From NCBI RefSeq assembly GCF_024707505.1, contig NZ_CP102604.1:62001-126000 (forward strand): a stretch of 64,000 nt of DNA, read 5' to 3'. The position numbers and the translations under genes were made by a program. Under the pieces are notes generated by a model. That model was not told where the DNA came from and searched no databases. It was given only the letters and a program-made list of their open reading frames with translations. The first letter of the stretch is position 1. Each line of letters starts with the position of its first letter. The stretch comes from Pantoea sp. SOD02 (GTDB lineage: Bacteria; Pseudomonadota; Gammaproteobacteria; Enterobacterales; Enterobacteriaceae). Positions 1 through 7,562 of this stretch are shown here, piece after piece.

Positions 1-757
1 AACACTCTTGCTCACCGGCAGCGATATGCTGCTGGCACGCGGCGGAAACCTGGCCGTAACCGGCGTAGTTATCCGGATGCAGCGGCTCTTCAATCCAGAA
101 CAGATTGAGATGTTCATAGCGCTGGCTGCGGCGAATAGTGGTTTTGGCATCCCACACGTGGCCGACATCCAGCATCAGATCCACGTTATCACCCATCGCT
201 TTGCGTAGCGCCTCGAGATAACGCAGATCCAGCGCTTCGTCGTTGCCAAACGGCTCCCAGCCAAACTTCACGCCGCTATGACCGGTATCAATCGCATGTT
301 GCGCGCGCGCGACCGTCTCTTCGACGCTGAACTGGAACATGTTGGAGGAGTAAACGCGCATCTTGTCGCGCATCGCGCCGCCCAGCAGTTCAACAATCGG
401 CTTGCCGAGCGCTTTGCCTTTAATATCCCACAAGGCGATATCGATGCCGGCCATCGCCTGCAACACCGCGCCGCTGCGGCCGTAATAGATGGTGGCTTTG
501 TGCATCTTCTTCCATAAACGGCCGGTTTCCAGCGGGTTTTCGCCGATCAACAGCGATTTCAGGCCGGTGACCATAGTGTGCGAATAGGGCGCTTCGATGA
601 TGGCTTTGGTGACATACGGACTGCCATCCACTTCGCCCCAGCCGGTGATGCCGGCATCGGTGGTAATTTTGATCAGCAGCGCATCCTGAGAGCTGTCGGT
701 GCGCTGCTCAATCACTGGCAGGCGCAGGTAAAACGCCTCAACGTTAATGATTTTCAT
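1..757 (-). CDS. Enolase-superfamily (mandelate racemase/muconate lactonizing) enzyme, 3' end outside window
   Basis: About 252 N-terminal residues are visible; the rest lies beyond base 1. Translation from the ATG at 757 gives an N-terminal capping domain followed by the start of a TIM barrel. The metal-ligand set of the family is visible: Asp197 in a DVGH motif, Glu223/224 in WIEEP and Glu249 in GEQE. Lys164 stands where the KxK motif of the family lies, but the second lysine is replaced (K-F-G), so a mandelate-racemase-like two-base mechanism cannot be assumed; acid-sugar dehydratases of this superfamily vary at this site. It is the most distal visible gene of the operon that runs leftwards from 8926, 32 bases after the GntR gene. 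Substrate unknown. Confidence 0.85.
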   Translation of the reverse strand, partial: MKIINVEAFYLRLPVIEQRTDSSQDALLIKITTDAGITGWGEVDGSPYVTKAIIEAPYSHTMVTGLKSLLIGENPLETGRLWKKMHKATIYYGRSGAVLQAMAGIDIALWDIKGKALGKPIVELLGGAMRDKMRVYSSNMFQFSVEETVARAQHAIDTGHSGVKFGWEPFGNDEALDLRYLEALRKAMGDNVDLMLDVGHVWDAKTTIRRSQRYEHLNLFWIEEPLHPDNYAGYGQVSAACQQHIAAGEQEC

Positions 758-789
758 GGTGTTTTCCCTGGTGTAAAAGCAATGCGAAA

Positions 790-1551
790 TTAGCCGAGAG
801 CGGAACGGTGCTGGCGGCGTTGGGTAATCAGGGTTTCGTAATCCACGTCCAGCGCCTGAATGCGGATGTGATTCTCAACCTCATCGGTCATTTTGGCGAT
901 TTCGCCATCGGCAAAGACATTAATCAGCCGTTGGTGCTCCTCGATGATGTCGCTCATCGATTTGCCCATGGTGGAGAGGCCGAAAATCACCGTCAGCTGA
1001 CGGGCAATCGACTCCCACAAATTGCTCAGCACCGGGTTGTGCGCAAAGCTGCACAGCGTGCGGTGGAAATCGGTATCGGCGGAGGCAAAACCGTAAACGT
1101 CGTCGTTTTGCATCATCGCCTGCATCTGCGCCACGCCTTGATACAGCTGATTAAGCTGCTCGGCGCTGTTGCGTCCGGCCTCAATTGCGCGGCGACAGGC
1201 CAGCGTCTCCAGCGGGATGCGCACATCGATAATCTGCTCCAGCCGCTGATGCGAAATTTCCATCAGGCGGATACCTTTATACGGTTCGCTGGTGACGATG
1301 CCCTGGCTCTCCAGAATGCGCAGCGCCTCACGAATCGGTACGCGGCTCATGCCGAGCTTGGCCACCAACTCCGGTTCCGCGATGCGATCGCCGGGCAGGA
1401 TCAGGCCGCGCGAGGCGGCGCTGAGAATCGCATCCACGGCGTGATCGACCAACGTGCGCGGACGCGCGGTATTCCAGCTGTTATCGGTGGCCGCATCCTG
1501 CGCCAGCGGGGCGCTGTTTTTACGACTAGCGGTAGAGGATTTTCCTGCCAT
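790..1551 (-). CDS. GntR-family regulator, FCD (FadR/VanR) subgroup
   Basis: A 253-residue transcriptional regulator. A basic, low-complexity N-terminus precedes a winged helix (about residues 30-95, with the recognition-helix motif MSRVPIREALRILESQG). An all-helical FCD effector domain follows (about 105-235), with the Asp/His positions that usually bind a metal and a carboxylic-acid ligand. It sits inside the catabolic operon, between the allantoinase-like and enolase-superfamily genes, so it probably regulates that operon. The palindromes at 8962 and 9118 have the TnGTATACnA form typical of FCD-type GntR operators. The effector is unknown. Confidence 0.9.
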   Translation of the reverse strand: MAGKSSTASRKNSAPLAQDAATDNSWNTARPRTLVDHAVDAILSAASRGLILPGDRIAEPELVAKLGMSRVPIREALRILESQGIVTSEPYKGIRLMEISHQRLEQIIDVRIPLETLACRRAIEAGRNSAEQLNQLYQGVAQMQAMMQNDDVYGFASADTDFHRTLCSFAHNPVLSNLWESIARQLTVIFGLSTMGKSMSDIIEEHQRLINVFADGEIAKMTDEVENHIRIQALDVDYETLITQRRQHRSALG

Positions 1552-1565
1552 GTTATTTGTCCTGT

Positions 1566-2945
1566 TTAAACCTGTCGGGTCACGAACTGACCGAAGCCGG
1601 GTTCAACCTGCATCTGGTCATCCTGGAATACCGTGACGCCACGAATCAATGTGCGCACCACTTTACCCTGACAGCGCATCCCTTCAAATGCGCTCCACTT
1701 GCCGAGTCCCTGAAAATTCGCGCCGCTCACCGTCCAGCTTTGGGTAGCGTCGTAGAACACCAAATCGGCGTCGAAGCCGGGCGCAATCGCCCCTTTTTTG
1801 CCCCACAGCTGGAAAGCTTTGGCCGGTCCGCTGGCGGTCATGCGCGCAAACTCGCTGAGCGCCACGTCACGTTCTCTATGGGCCGCACTGAAGAACATCG
1901 GGCTGAGGGTTTCCACGCCGGTTAATCCCATGCCCGCATCCCAGATGCTGGCTTCACCTGCCTGCTTTTGTGCGGGCGTGTATGGGCAATGGTCGGAAGC
2001 GATCATGTCAATATCGCCGCGCAGCAGCACCTGCCACAGCGCATCCACCACCGGACGCGGGCGGATCGGCGGACCGCAGCGCGCGTTGGGGCCGATGCGC
2101 ACCAAATCGTCTTCGTCGAGCAGTAAATAGTGCGGACAGGTTTCGAAGCTGGCGCGTACGCGGCCTTTGGCGGCGACAATGGTTTCCGCCGCGCGCGCCG
2201 AGCTGACGTGCACGATATGGCAGCGCGCGCCGGTCTCTTCGGCAATCGCTAACACGCGTCCCACCGCTTCGATCTCGGCGATTTCCGGGCCCGCCAGCGC
2301 GTGCGCGCGTGCATCTTTGCGTCCGGTACGACGTTGCTCGCTGCCAGCACCGATCAGAATCTCGTGATTCTCAGCGTGCACACCAATCAGCCCGTCGAAG
2401 GTGGCCAACTCGCGCATGGCGCGCAGCAGGCCGTCATCGTCGAGACGCGGCAAACCTTTCTCGTCGGTGGCTTCACCGTTGGGCGCGCCGCTGCACAGGA
2501 AGGCTTTGAAAGCCAGCGCACCGGCCTGATCCAGCGCCGCCAGTTCATGCACGTTGCGACCATCCAGTCCAGCCCACATTGCGTAATCCACCGAGCAGTT
2601 GTCTGCCAGCCAGCTTTTCTTGGCGCTGAAGTTAGCCAGCGATGTCGCCGGTGGCAGCGAATGCGGCATTTCGACAATGGTGGTGACGCCGTGCGCCGCC
2701 GCACCGCGCGTACCTTCACGCAGTTCCTGCTCGGGGAAATCGTGCGAACCGGTGAAATGGGTATGCACATCAATCGCGCCAGGCACGATGATCAAGCCTT
2801 GCGCATCAATCACTTCATCAACGCCGTGCGTGATGGCGCCAGGCGATAACACGCCGCTGATCTTGCCGTTTTCGATCAGCAGATCGGCCAGTTCAGCGCG
2901 GGTTTCTGTCACCACCAAACCATTAATAATTAGCTGTTTCATCAC
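1566..2945 (-). CDS. Allantoinase/dihydropyrimidinase-like cyclic amidohydrolase
   Basis: A 459-residue metal-dependent amidohydrolase that should open a cyclic amide ring such as allantoin, a hydantoin or a dihydropyrimidine. Visible binuclear-metal residues are the DVHTHF motif near residue 60, the likely carbamylated lysine in AFKAF near 150, His in VHAEN, His in HIVHVSSARA and Asp in IASDHCPY. The segment CPHYLLLDEDD, followed by a GPP segment, resembles AllB more than dihydroorotase. The start overlaps the upstream gene by four bases (ATGA), so the two are translationally coupled. No other allantoin genes (allA, allC, allD, glxK) are nearby, so the substrate may not be allantoin; AllB is therefore a family comparison, not an assignment. 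Confidence 0.8.
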   Translation of the reverse strand: MMKQLIINGLVVTETRAELADLLIENGKISGVLSPGAITHGVDEVIDAQGLIIVPGAIDVHTHFTGSHDFPEQELREGTRGAAAHGVTTIVEMPHSLPPATSLANFSAKKSWLADNCSVDYAMWAGLDGRNVHELAALDQAGALAFKAFLCSGAPNGEATDEKGLPRLDDDGLLRAMRELATFDGLIGVHAENHEILIGAGSEQRRTGRKDARAHALAGPEIAEIEAVGRVLAIAEETGARCHIVHVSSARAAETIVAAKGRVRASFETCPHYLLLDEDDLVRIGPNARCGPPIRPRPVVDALWQVLLRGDIDMIASDHCPYTPAQKQAGEASIWDAGMGLTGVETLSPMFFSAAHRERDVALSEFARMTASGPAKAFQLWGKKGAIAPGFDADLVFYDATQSWTVSGANFQGLGKWSAFEGMRCQGKVVRTLIRGVTVFQDDQMQVEPGFGQFVTRQV

Positions 2946-3865
2946 TCTGCTCCTGCCTGCGTCACCAGCGCCGCATACGGCACCGGCTGTGAAGAGTCGA
3001 GCCAGCCGATTGCAGTTAACAGCTGGCTGAAATGCGCAAACTCAGCGCGCGGAATCACGCAATCTGGCGCAAATACGCCGGCCTGTTGATAGGCGGCGAG
3101 GCCGCGCACCAGCGCATCGCGCGGATAATCGGGGTAAAAAGTCTTTACCTGTTGCGCCAGTTCGCTGGCGTTATGGTTCGCCATCCACGTGAGCGCCTGC
3201 GCAATGGCGCGGGAGAAGGCGGCGAAGGCAGCGGCTTTCTCCTGCAGCACATCGGCGCGGGCGATGTAGGCGCTCCACGGCACGTGACCGCACAAACTGG
3301 CGAGGCTGCTGATGCTGTTAAGTTGTCCGGCGGCGATGGCGGGTGCCAGCATATGCATGGCGTGCAGCGCATAATCCGCTGCGCCAAGGGCGACGGCGGC
3401 AAAATCATGCGCCTGGTCGCCGCTGCCGGCGATCAACTCGACATCATGCTGCAAACCGTGACGCGCCAGCAGCCAGCGGAACGTCAGGGTGGCGGTACCG
3501 ACATTGCCGACATCCAGCACGCGTTTACCGCGCAGATCGCTGAGCTGAAAATCCGGCTGCGCCTGCGCCGCCGCAAGAAACCACGGATTGGCCGCCACCG
3601 AGGCGCAGAAACACTGCAACTCTGCGCCATGCTGCTGAAGATGCTTCATCACCACCATTGGGCCGCCGAGCGTGAGATCGGCGTTGCGGCTTAATACCGC
3701 TGGCACTTGCCCGCCTTGCACCGTGTGTCCGCCCGATTCGCTGGTGGTGAAGATCACCTGCAGCTGCTGCGCGGCAAACAGGCCAAGGCTTTGCGCCAGA
3801 TAGTGCGCGCAGTAATAGATGCGGGATTCGCTGGCATCGCCTTGATTGAAAATCAATGTCTGCAT
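2942..3865 (-). CDS. Binding-protein-fold (NMT1/THI5-like) protein without signal peptide
   Basis: A 307-residue protein of the periplasmic-binding-protein fold. The pattern LTLGGPMVVMKHL, followed by DLRGKRVLDVGNVGTATLTF, is typical of NMT1/THI5/SsuA-like proteins. The ATG at 3865 has an AGAGG eight bases upstream; a GTG at 3871 is the alternative. Neither start gives a hydrophobic leader, so the protein is predicted to be cytoplasmic. This is odd for a transport component, and the operon already encodes a secreted binding protein. It may be an enzyme built on this fold, as THI5 and 4,5-dihydroxyphthalate decarboxylase are (family knowledge). Its stop overlaps the start of the amidohydrolase gene. 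Confidence 0.7.
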   Translation of the reverse strand: MQTLIFNQGDASESRIYYCAHYLAQSLGLFAAQQLQVIFTTSESGGHTVQGGQVPAVLSRNADLTLGGPMVVMKHLQQHGAELQCFCASVAANPWFLAAAQAQPDFQLSDLRGKRVLDVGNVGTATLTFRWLLARHGLQHDVELIAGSGDQAHDFAAVALGAADYALHAMHMLAPAIAAGQLNSISSLASLCGHVPWSAYIARADVLQEKAAAFAAFSRAIAQALTWMANHNASELAQQVKTFYPDYPRDALVRGLAAYQQAGVFAPDCVIPRAEFAHFSQLLTAIGWLDSSQPVPYAALVTQAGAE

Positions 3866-3905
3866 TGCCACGTACCTCTTTAAATAGAGTTTTAATGCAT
3901 TATTC

Positions 3906-3930
3906 GGTCGCCATGAATGGCGACCCTACG
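3906..3930. repeat. Hairpin repeat, copy 1
   Basis: Arms GGTCGCCAT and ATGGCGACC are separated by GA and followed by CTACG. The copy ends six bases short of the stop codon of the FMN-oxidase homologue (minus strand). Confidence 0.9.
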
Positions 3931-3936
3931 AATCAA

Positions 3937-4980
3937 CTACTGCGGCATTACGGTGATGAAACTACCGTTAAGGCTTGTCATATCGCTGACGCCGCACCAA
4001 TGGCTGATCGCTGTGATTTCATTGATCCAGCCGGACAGCAGATCGAACACCGCGCTTTCGCCACCCGCGACTAACGCACTGATGATCGGTCGCACGCTGA
4101 GCGACAGCGATGCGCCGAGGCAGCGCGCCACCACCGCATCGCTGCCGCAGCGCACGCCGCCATCCAGCAGCAGCGGCAGACGCGTCACCGCCTGCAAATC
4201 GGGCAGCTGATCGACTGGCGTGGCCCAGCGCGCGCTCTGGCGCAGGCCAATGTTCGAGGCAATCAAACCGCTGACACCGTGCTGTGTGGCCTGCGCCGCA
4301 TCGTCATGATGCAGAACGCCTTTCAGCCACAGCGGCAGTTGATGATTGGCGCAGTGCGCCGCTACCTCGTCAATTTCCTGCCAGCGCCACACCGGAAAAG
4401 CCGGCAGTGGTTCAACGCCCGGCTGCGTGCCGCCGATGGTGTGCCAACCGCGTTGTTTCAGGGCATCACCAATCGAGAAGCCGCCGGGCTGTAATCCGGC
4501 CACCGGATGCACCGGTGCCAGCACCGTTAGCACGATATTTTTAAATCCGGCCTGCGCAGCCTGATCGATTAATTCTTTGATGCGGCCAACATCGCCCGCC
4601 GCACGCAGTTGCAGCCAGCAGCGATCGTACTCCGCACCAATCTGCTCCAGCGGCGTGACGGTCTCTTCGGAGATCACCAGCGGCAGCTGCAGACGTTTGC
4701 AGGCGCGCGCAATCGGCAGGACACCTTCTTCGTGGAAAATACGGTCACCGGCAAATGCGCCGACGCCAATCGGCGCGGACCAGTTCTGCTGGTGCAGTGA
4801 AATCTGCGTGTCGATGCTTTCATTGCCCTGCAGCACGCGCGGTAACAGACGAAAGCGGCGCAGCGCCTGCTGATTGGCATCGGGTTCGTTACCCAGCGCA
4901 TCGGCCGGTTGGCCCTGCATATAGCGGAACAGCGCATCGCCGAGGCGCTCGCGTGCCGTGAGTTCAAAGCGCATGGGCAT
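3937..4980 (-). CDS. FMN-dependent alpha-hydroxy-acid oxidase homologue lacking the catalytic His
   Basis: A 347-residue TIM-barrel protein of the glycolate oxidase/lactate 2-monooxygenase family. Start chosen at 4980 because GGAGG lies six bases upstream; a longer frame to 5070 has no support and would overlap the ABC gene further. Family landmarks kept: RLLPRVL (45-51), the flavin-contacting Lys220 in LKGVL, Arg247, and the phosphate-binding LDGGVRCGSD segment. The segment normally reading SNHGGRQ reads SNIGLRQ here, so the proton-abstracting histidine is Ile244. The active-site tyrosine after the QL pair is Arg126, and the arginine pair after the LTV strand is missing. Oxidation of a 2-hydroxy acid by the usual mechanism is therefore unlikely. 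The gene overlaps the upstream ABC gene by 17 bases. Confidence 0.8.
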   Translation of the reverse strand: MPMRFELTARERLGDALFRYMQGQPADALGNEPDANQQALRRFRLLPRVLQGNESIDTQISLHQQNWSAPIGVGAFAGDRIFHEEGVLPIARACKRLQLPLVISEETVTPLEQIGAEYDRCWLQLRAAGDVGRIKELIDQAAQAGFKNIVLTVLAPVHPVAGLQPGGFSIGDALKQRGWHTIGGTQPGVEPLPAFPVWRWQEIDEVAAHCANHQLPLWLKGVLHHDDAAQATQHGVSGLIASNIGLRQSARWATPVDQLPDLQAVTRLPLLLDGGVRCGSDAVVARCLGASLSLSVRPIISALVAGGESAVFDLLSGWINEITAISHWCGVSDMTSLNGSFITVMPQ

Positions 4981-6493
4981 GTTGCGCCTCCACAGCATTT
5001 TCATGTTCAAGGAAGGTGGCAAACGCTGGCGTTTGCGGATTTTGCAGAATCGTCGGCGGGCCTTCTTCAATCAGCGCGCCGTTCTGCAGGAACACCACGC
5101 GATCGGCAACGCCCGCCGCAAATGCGATGTCGTGGGTGCTGATGATCATGGTGATGCCGGTTTGCGCCAGGCTGCGCATAGTTTGGTTCACTTCGCGCAC
5201 CAGCTCGGGATCGAGCGCGGAAGTCGGCTCATCAAACAGCAGGATTTGCGGTTCTGCCGCCAACGCACGCGCAATGCCGACGCGCTGCTTCTGTCCGCCG
5301 GAAAGTTCATGCGGCAGCGAGGCGGCGAAATCTCCGAGTCCTACCATTTTCAACGCGCGCATCGCTTTGCCGCGCGCGATTTCCGGCTGTGCGCCCTGCA
5401 CGCGCAGCAGAATGCTCATTACGTTTTCCAGCGCGGTGAGGTGATCGAACAACGCGAAGTGCTGGAACACGATGCCAATGCCCGATTTGGCACGGTTCAG
5501 CGGCAGATGACGCTGCGCCAGCGCACGACCGTTTTCGTCGCTGCCCATAAAGTGGCCTTCGGTTTGAATGGTGCCGCTGCTGCGCGGCGTCAGCGCCAGA
5601 ATCGATTTCAGCAGCGTACTTTTGCCCGAACCGGAGCGACCGAGCAACACCACCACTTCGCCGCGACGTACGGTTAACGACAGCGATTTCAACACCGCTT
5701 TACCAGCGTATTCAACGCACAGCTGATCCACTTCCAGTACCGGCGCGGCAGTTTGCGTATCCCAGCGTCGTTTCGGTAGCTGCATCGGCATCACTTCCGC
5801 TTCTGGCGGCAGTTTCGCCAGCCGCGCGCGTGCCCGACGCGCACGTTCATCAAGGTTGTAGAACTTCTCCAGCCACCACTGACCGCCCGCCAGCAGCGTG
5901 GAAAGAATCAGGTAGATGCCGCCCGACGCGACCAGCACCGGAATAAACAGGAAATTTTGCGACACAATCGCCTGACCGCGCATCGTCAGCTCATTGACGC
6001 CCACCACCGAAGCCAGCGAGGTGGATTTCAGCAGCCCAACGGTTTCATTGCCCATGGTGGGCAGAATGGCGCGCAGCGCCTGCGGAATCACCACGTGAAT
6101 CATCTCTTTGCTGCGCGAGTAACCGAACGCCTGCGCTGCCATGCTTTGGTCGCGATCGGTCGCCATAATGCCGCCGCGAATGATTTCGGCGCAGAAGGCG
6201 GTTTCGTTGATCATCAGCGCAACAAGCGCGCTGGTGAACGGACTCAATCGCAGGCCAAATTCCGGCAGCACGTTGTACAGCAGAATCAGCTGCAGCAGCA
6301 CCGGCGTGCCGCGCAGCGTATAGATGTAGATTTTCACCGGCACGCGAATAAACCAGTGCTTTGAGCTGCTGGCTAACGCCAGGAAAAAGCCAATCAAAAT
6401 GCCGCCCGCCAGCGCGCCAACCAACAGCTGCACGGCGATCACAGCGCCTTCCCACAAGTAGGGGAAAGTCAGGTACTTAAGAAAATCATCCAA
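4964..6493 (-). CDS. Polar amino acid ABC importer, permease-ATPase fusion
   Basis: A 509-residue fusion. Residues 1-220 form a HisM/GlnP-type inner-membrane permease, with the EAA-like loop (about 140-160: QAFGYSRSKEMIHVVIPQAL) that contacts the ATPase. After a basic linker, residues about 248-495 form a GlnQ-type ATPase with Walker A GRSGSGKST, the Q-loop in VFQHFALFDHLT, signature LSGGQKQR, Walker B ILLFDEP and H-loop STHD. Single-chain versions of this importer type are known but less common than separate subunits. Two copies should make the transporter, fed by the binding protein encoded upstream. Tight overlap with the oxidase-like gene indicates one transcript. Confidence 0.93.
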   Translation of the reverse strand: MDDFLKYLTFPYLWEGAVIAVQLLVGALAGGILIGFFLALASSSKHWFIRVPVKIYIYTLRGTPVLLQLILLYNVLPEFGLRLSPFTSALVALMINETAFCAEIIRGGIMATDRDQSMAAQAFGYSRSKEMIHVVIPQALRAILPTMGNETVGLLKSTSLASVVGVNELTMRGQAIVSQNFLFIPVLVASGGIYLILSTLLAGGQWWLEKFYNLDERARRARARLAKLPPEAEVMPMQLPKRRWDTQTAAPVLEVDQLCVEYAGKAVLKSLSLTVRRGEVVVLLGRSGSGKSTLLKSILALTPRSSGTIQTEGHFMGSDENGRALAQRHLPLNRAKSGIGIVFQHFALFDHLTALENVMSILLRVQGAQPEIARGKAMRALKMVGLGDFAASLPHELSGGQKQRVGIARALAAEPQILLFDEPTSALDPELVREVNQTMRSLAQTGITMIISTHDIAFAAGVADRVVFLQNGALIEEGPPTILQNPQTPAFATFLEHENAVEAQHAHAL

Positions 6494-6510
6494 GGCGTTA
6501 TCCTCCTCAA

Positions 6511-6534
6511 CGCCTCGGTTTAGTCACCGAGGCG
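6511..6534 (-). other. Intercistronic hairpin
   Basis: A nine-base perfect stem (CGCCTCGGT/ACCGAGGCG) with a six-base loop lies between the binding-protein gene and the permease-ATPase gene, without a T-run. Such stems often stabilise the upstream binding-protein message relative to the membrane component; here that role is inferred from position. Confidence 0.6.
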
Positions 6535-6548
6535 GCTGAGTTTATGCA

Positions 6549-7445
6549 TTAACCACGCGCAACCACCGGACGTTCGGCAGCGCTGCCCTGGCCCCAGTAA
6601 TCCAGCAGTTTTTTCTGTGCGCCGCTCTCCTGAATCACCTTCATCGCGTCCAGCACCGCTGCGCGCAGCGTGGCGTTGTCTTTGGCGATCGGGAAGCCAA
6701 CCATGATTGGCAGATCCACGGTGAAGCCGCTTTGCAGCGATTTGTCGGCTTTGGCGATGGCAACGGCGGAACCGGCTTCGGTCAGATAGACGTCCGCGCG
6801 ACCGCTTTTTACCGCCTGAATGCTGTTGTCGGTGTTCTGCACCATCAGCATGCTGACTTCTGGCTTACCGGCGGTGCTGCATTTGGCGCTTTGCTCCGGT
6901 ACCAGTTTGTTGGCTTCGTAGGAACCCGCTGCGGCGGCGACGGTTTTGCCACACAGATCATCGACGCTGTTGATTTTCTTCGGGTTGCCTTGCGCCAGCA
7001 CCGAGCCGTCTTGCACCTGCATCGAGGCGACGAAGGCGATCTGCTTCATGCGCTCTTCGGTGACGTACAGCATCGGGCCGATATCGGCGCGTCCGCTGGA
7101 GATCGAGGTGAGCAGCACGTTGAACGAGCCGCTTTGGTAACTGTGTTTCGCGCCGAGGCAGCTGCTGATGCGCTCGAACAGTGAAGGATCAAGACCTTCA
7201 ATGATGCTGGGATCTTTTTCCGATGGCGCTTCAAAGCCTTTGGTGTAGCCGCCAAGGCCAACCACCAGATCTTTGCCTTTCAGCGACGGATATTTGGTTT
7301 GCAGTGTTTTGCACTGCGCCATCGCCGCGAAGTCGCTGGCGGTAGGCGTGATGGGATCGGTGCTGGCTGCGTGGGCGCTGGAGATGCCCGCCAGTAAGCT
7401 GCCGCTGAGACCAGAGATTAACAAAGCAGTGCGTGCAAATTTCAT
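6549..7445 (-). CDS. Periplasmic amino-acid-type substrate-binding protein
   Basis: A 298-residue family 3 solute-binding protein (His/Arg/Gln type). Residues 1-26 form a Sec signal peptide ending SSAHA-A. The body has the usual two-lobe pattern, including the interlobe strand DLCGKTVAAAAGSYE and the C-terminal VGFPIAKDN segment. Extra cysteines (AQCKTL, SSCLG, DDLCGK, AKCST) could form disulfides in the periplasm. It lies directly upstream of the fused permease-ATPase gene and is its obvious partner. The ligand cannot be read from the sequence; an amino acid or a small nitrogen compound is likely. Confidence 0.9.
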   Translation of the reverse strand: MKFARTALLISGLSGSLLAGISSAHAASTDPITPTASDFAAMAQCKTLQTKYPSLKGKDLVVGLGGYTKGFEAPSEKDPSIIEGLDPSLFERISSCLGAKHSYQSGSFNVLLTSISSGRADIGPMLYVTEERMKQIAFVASMQVQDGSVLAQGNPKKINSVDDLCGKTVAAAAGSYEANKLVPEQSAKCSTAGKPEVSMLMVQNTDNSIQAVKSGRADVYLTEAGSAVAIAKADKSLQSGFTVDLPIMVGFPIAKDNATLRAAVLDAMKVIQESGAQKKLLDYWGQGSAAERPVVARG

Positions 7446-7524
7446 AATAAGGTTCCCCTGATGCTGGTGAATGAGAAAGCGATGACCTTGTGATTTATGA
7501 ACGTCTTTGGTGCTTTTTTTAGGT

Positions 7525-7549
7525 GGTCGCCATGAATGGCGACCCTACG
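7525..7549. repeat. Hairpin repeat, copy 2
   Basis: Same sequence and orientation as the copy at 3906. It lies 13 bases beyond the stop of the dehydrogenase gene, in the gap before the binding-protein gene. Confidence 0.9.
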
Positions 7550-7562
7550 GAAATATCGGAGG

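Noticed and set aside
808-1569. A 253-codon plus-strand frame opposite the GntR regulator.
   Set aside because: Its protein is His/Arg/Gln-rich without domains. It is the complement-strand shadow of a well-supported GntR gene.
1566-2945. Assignment of the amidohydrolase as true AllB in an allantoin pathway.
   Set aside because: No allantoate, ureidoglycolate or glyoxylate genes are nearby, and the operon content points to another substrate.
4981-5070. A 30-residue N-terminal extension of the FMN-oxidase homologue.
   Set aside because: It would deepen the overlap with the ABC gene, is rich in Lys/Arg, and lacks a ribosome site. The ATG at 4980 follows GGAGG.
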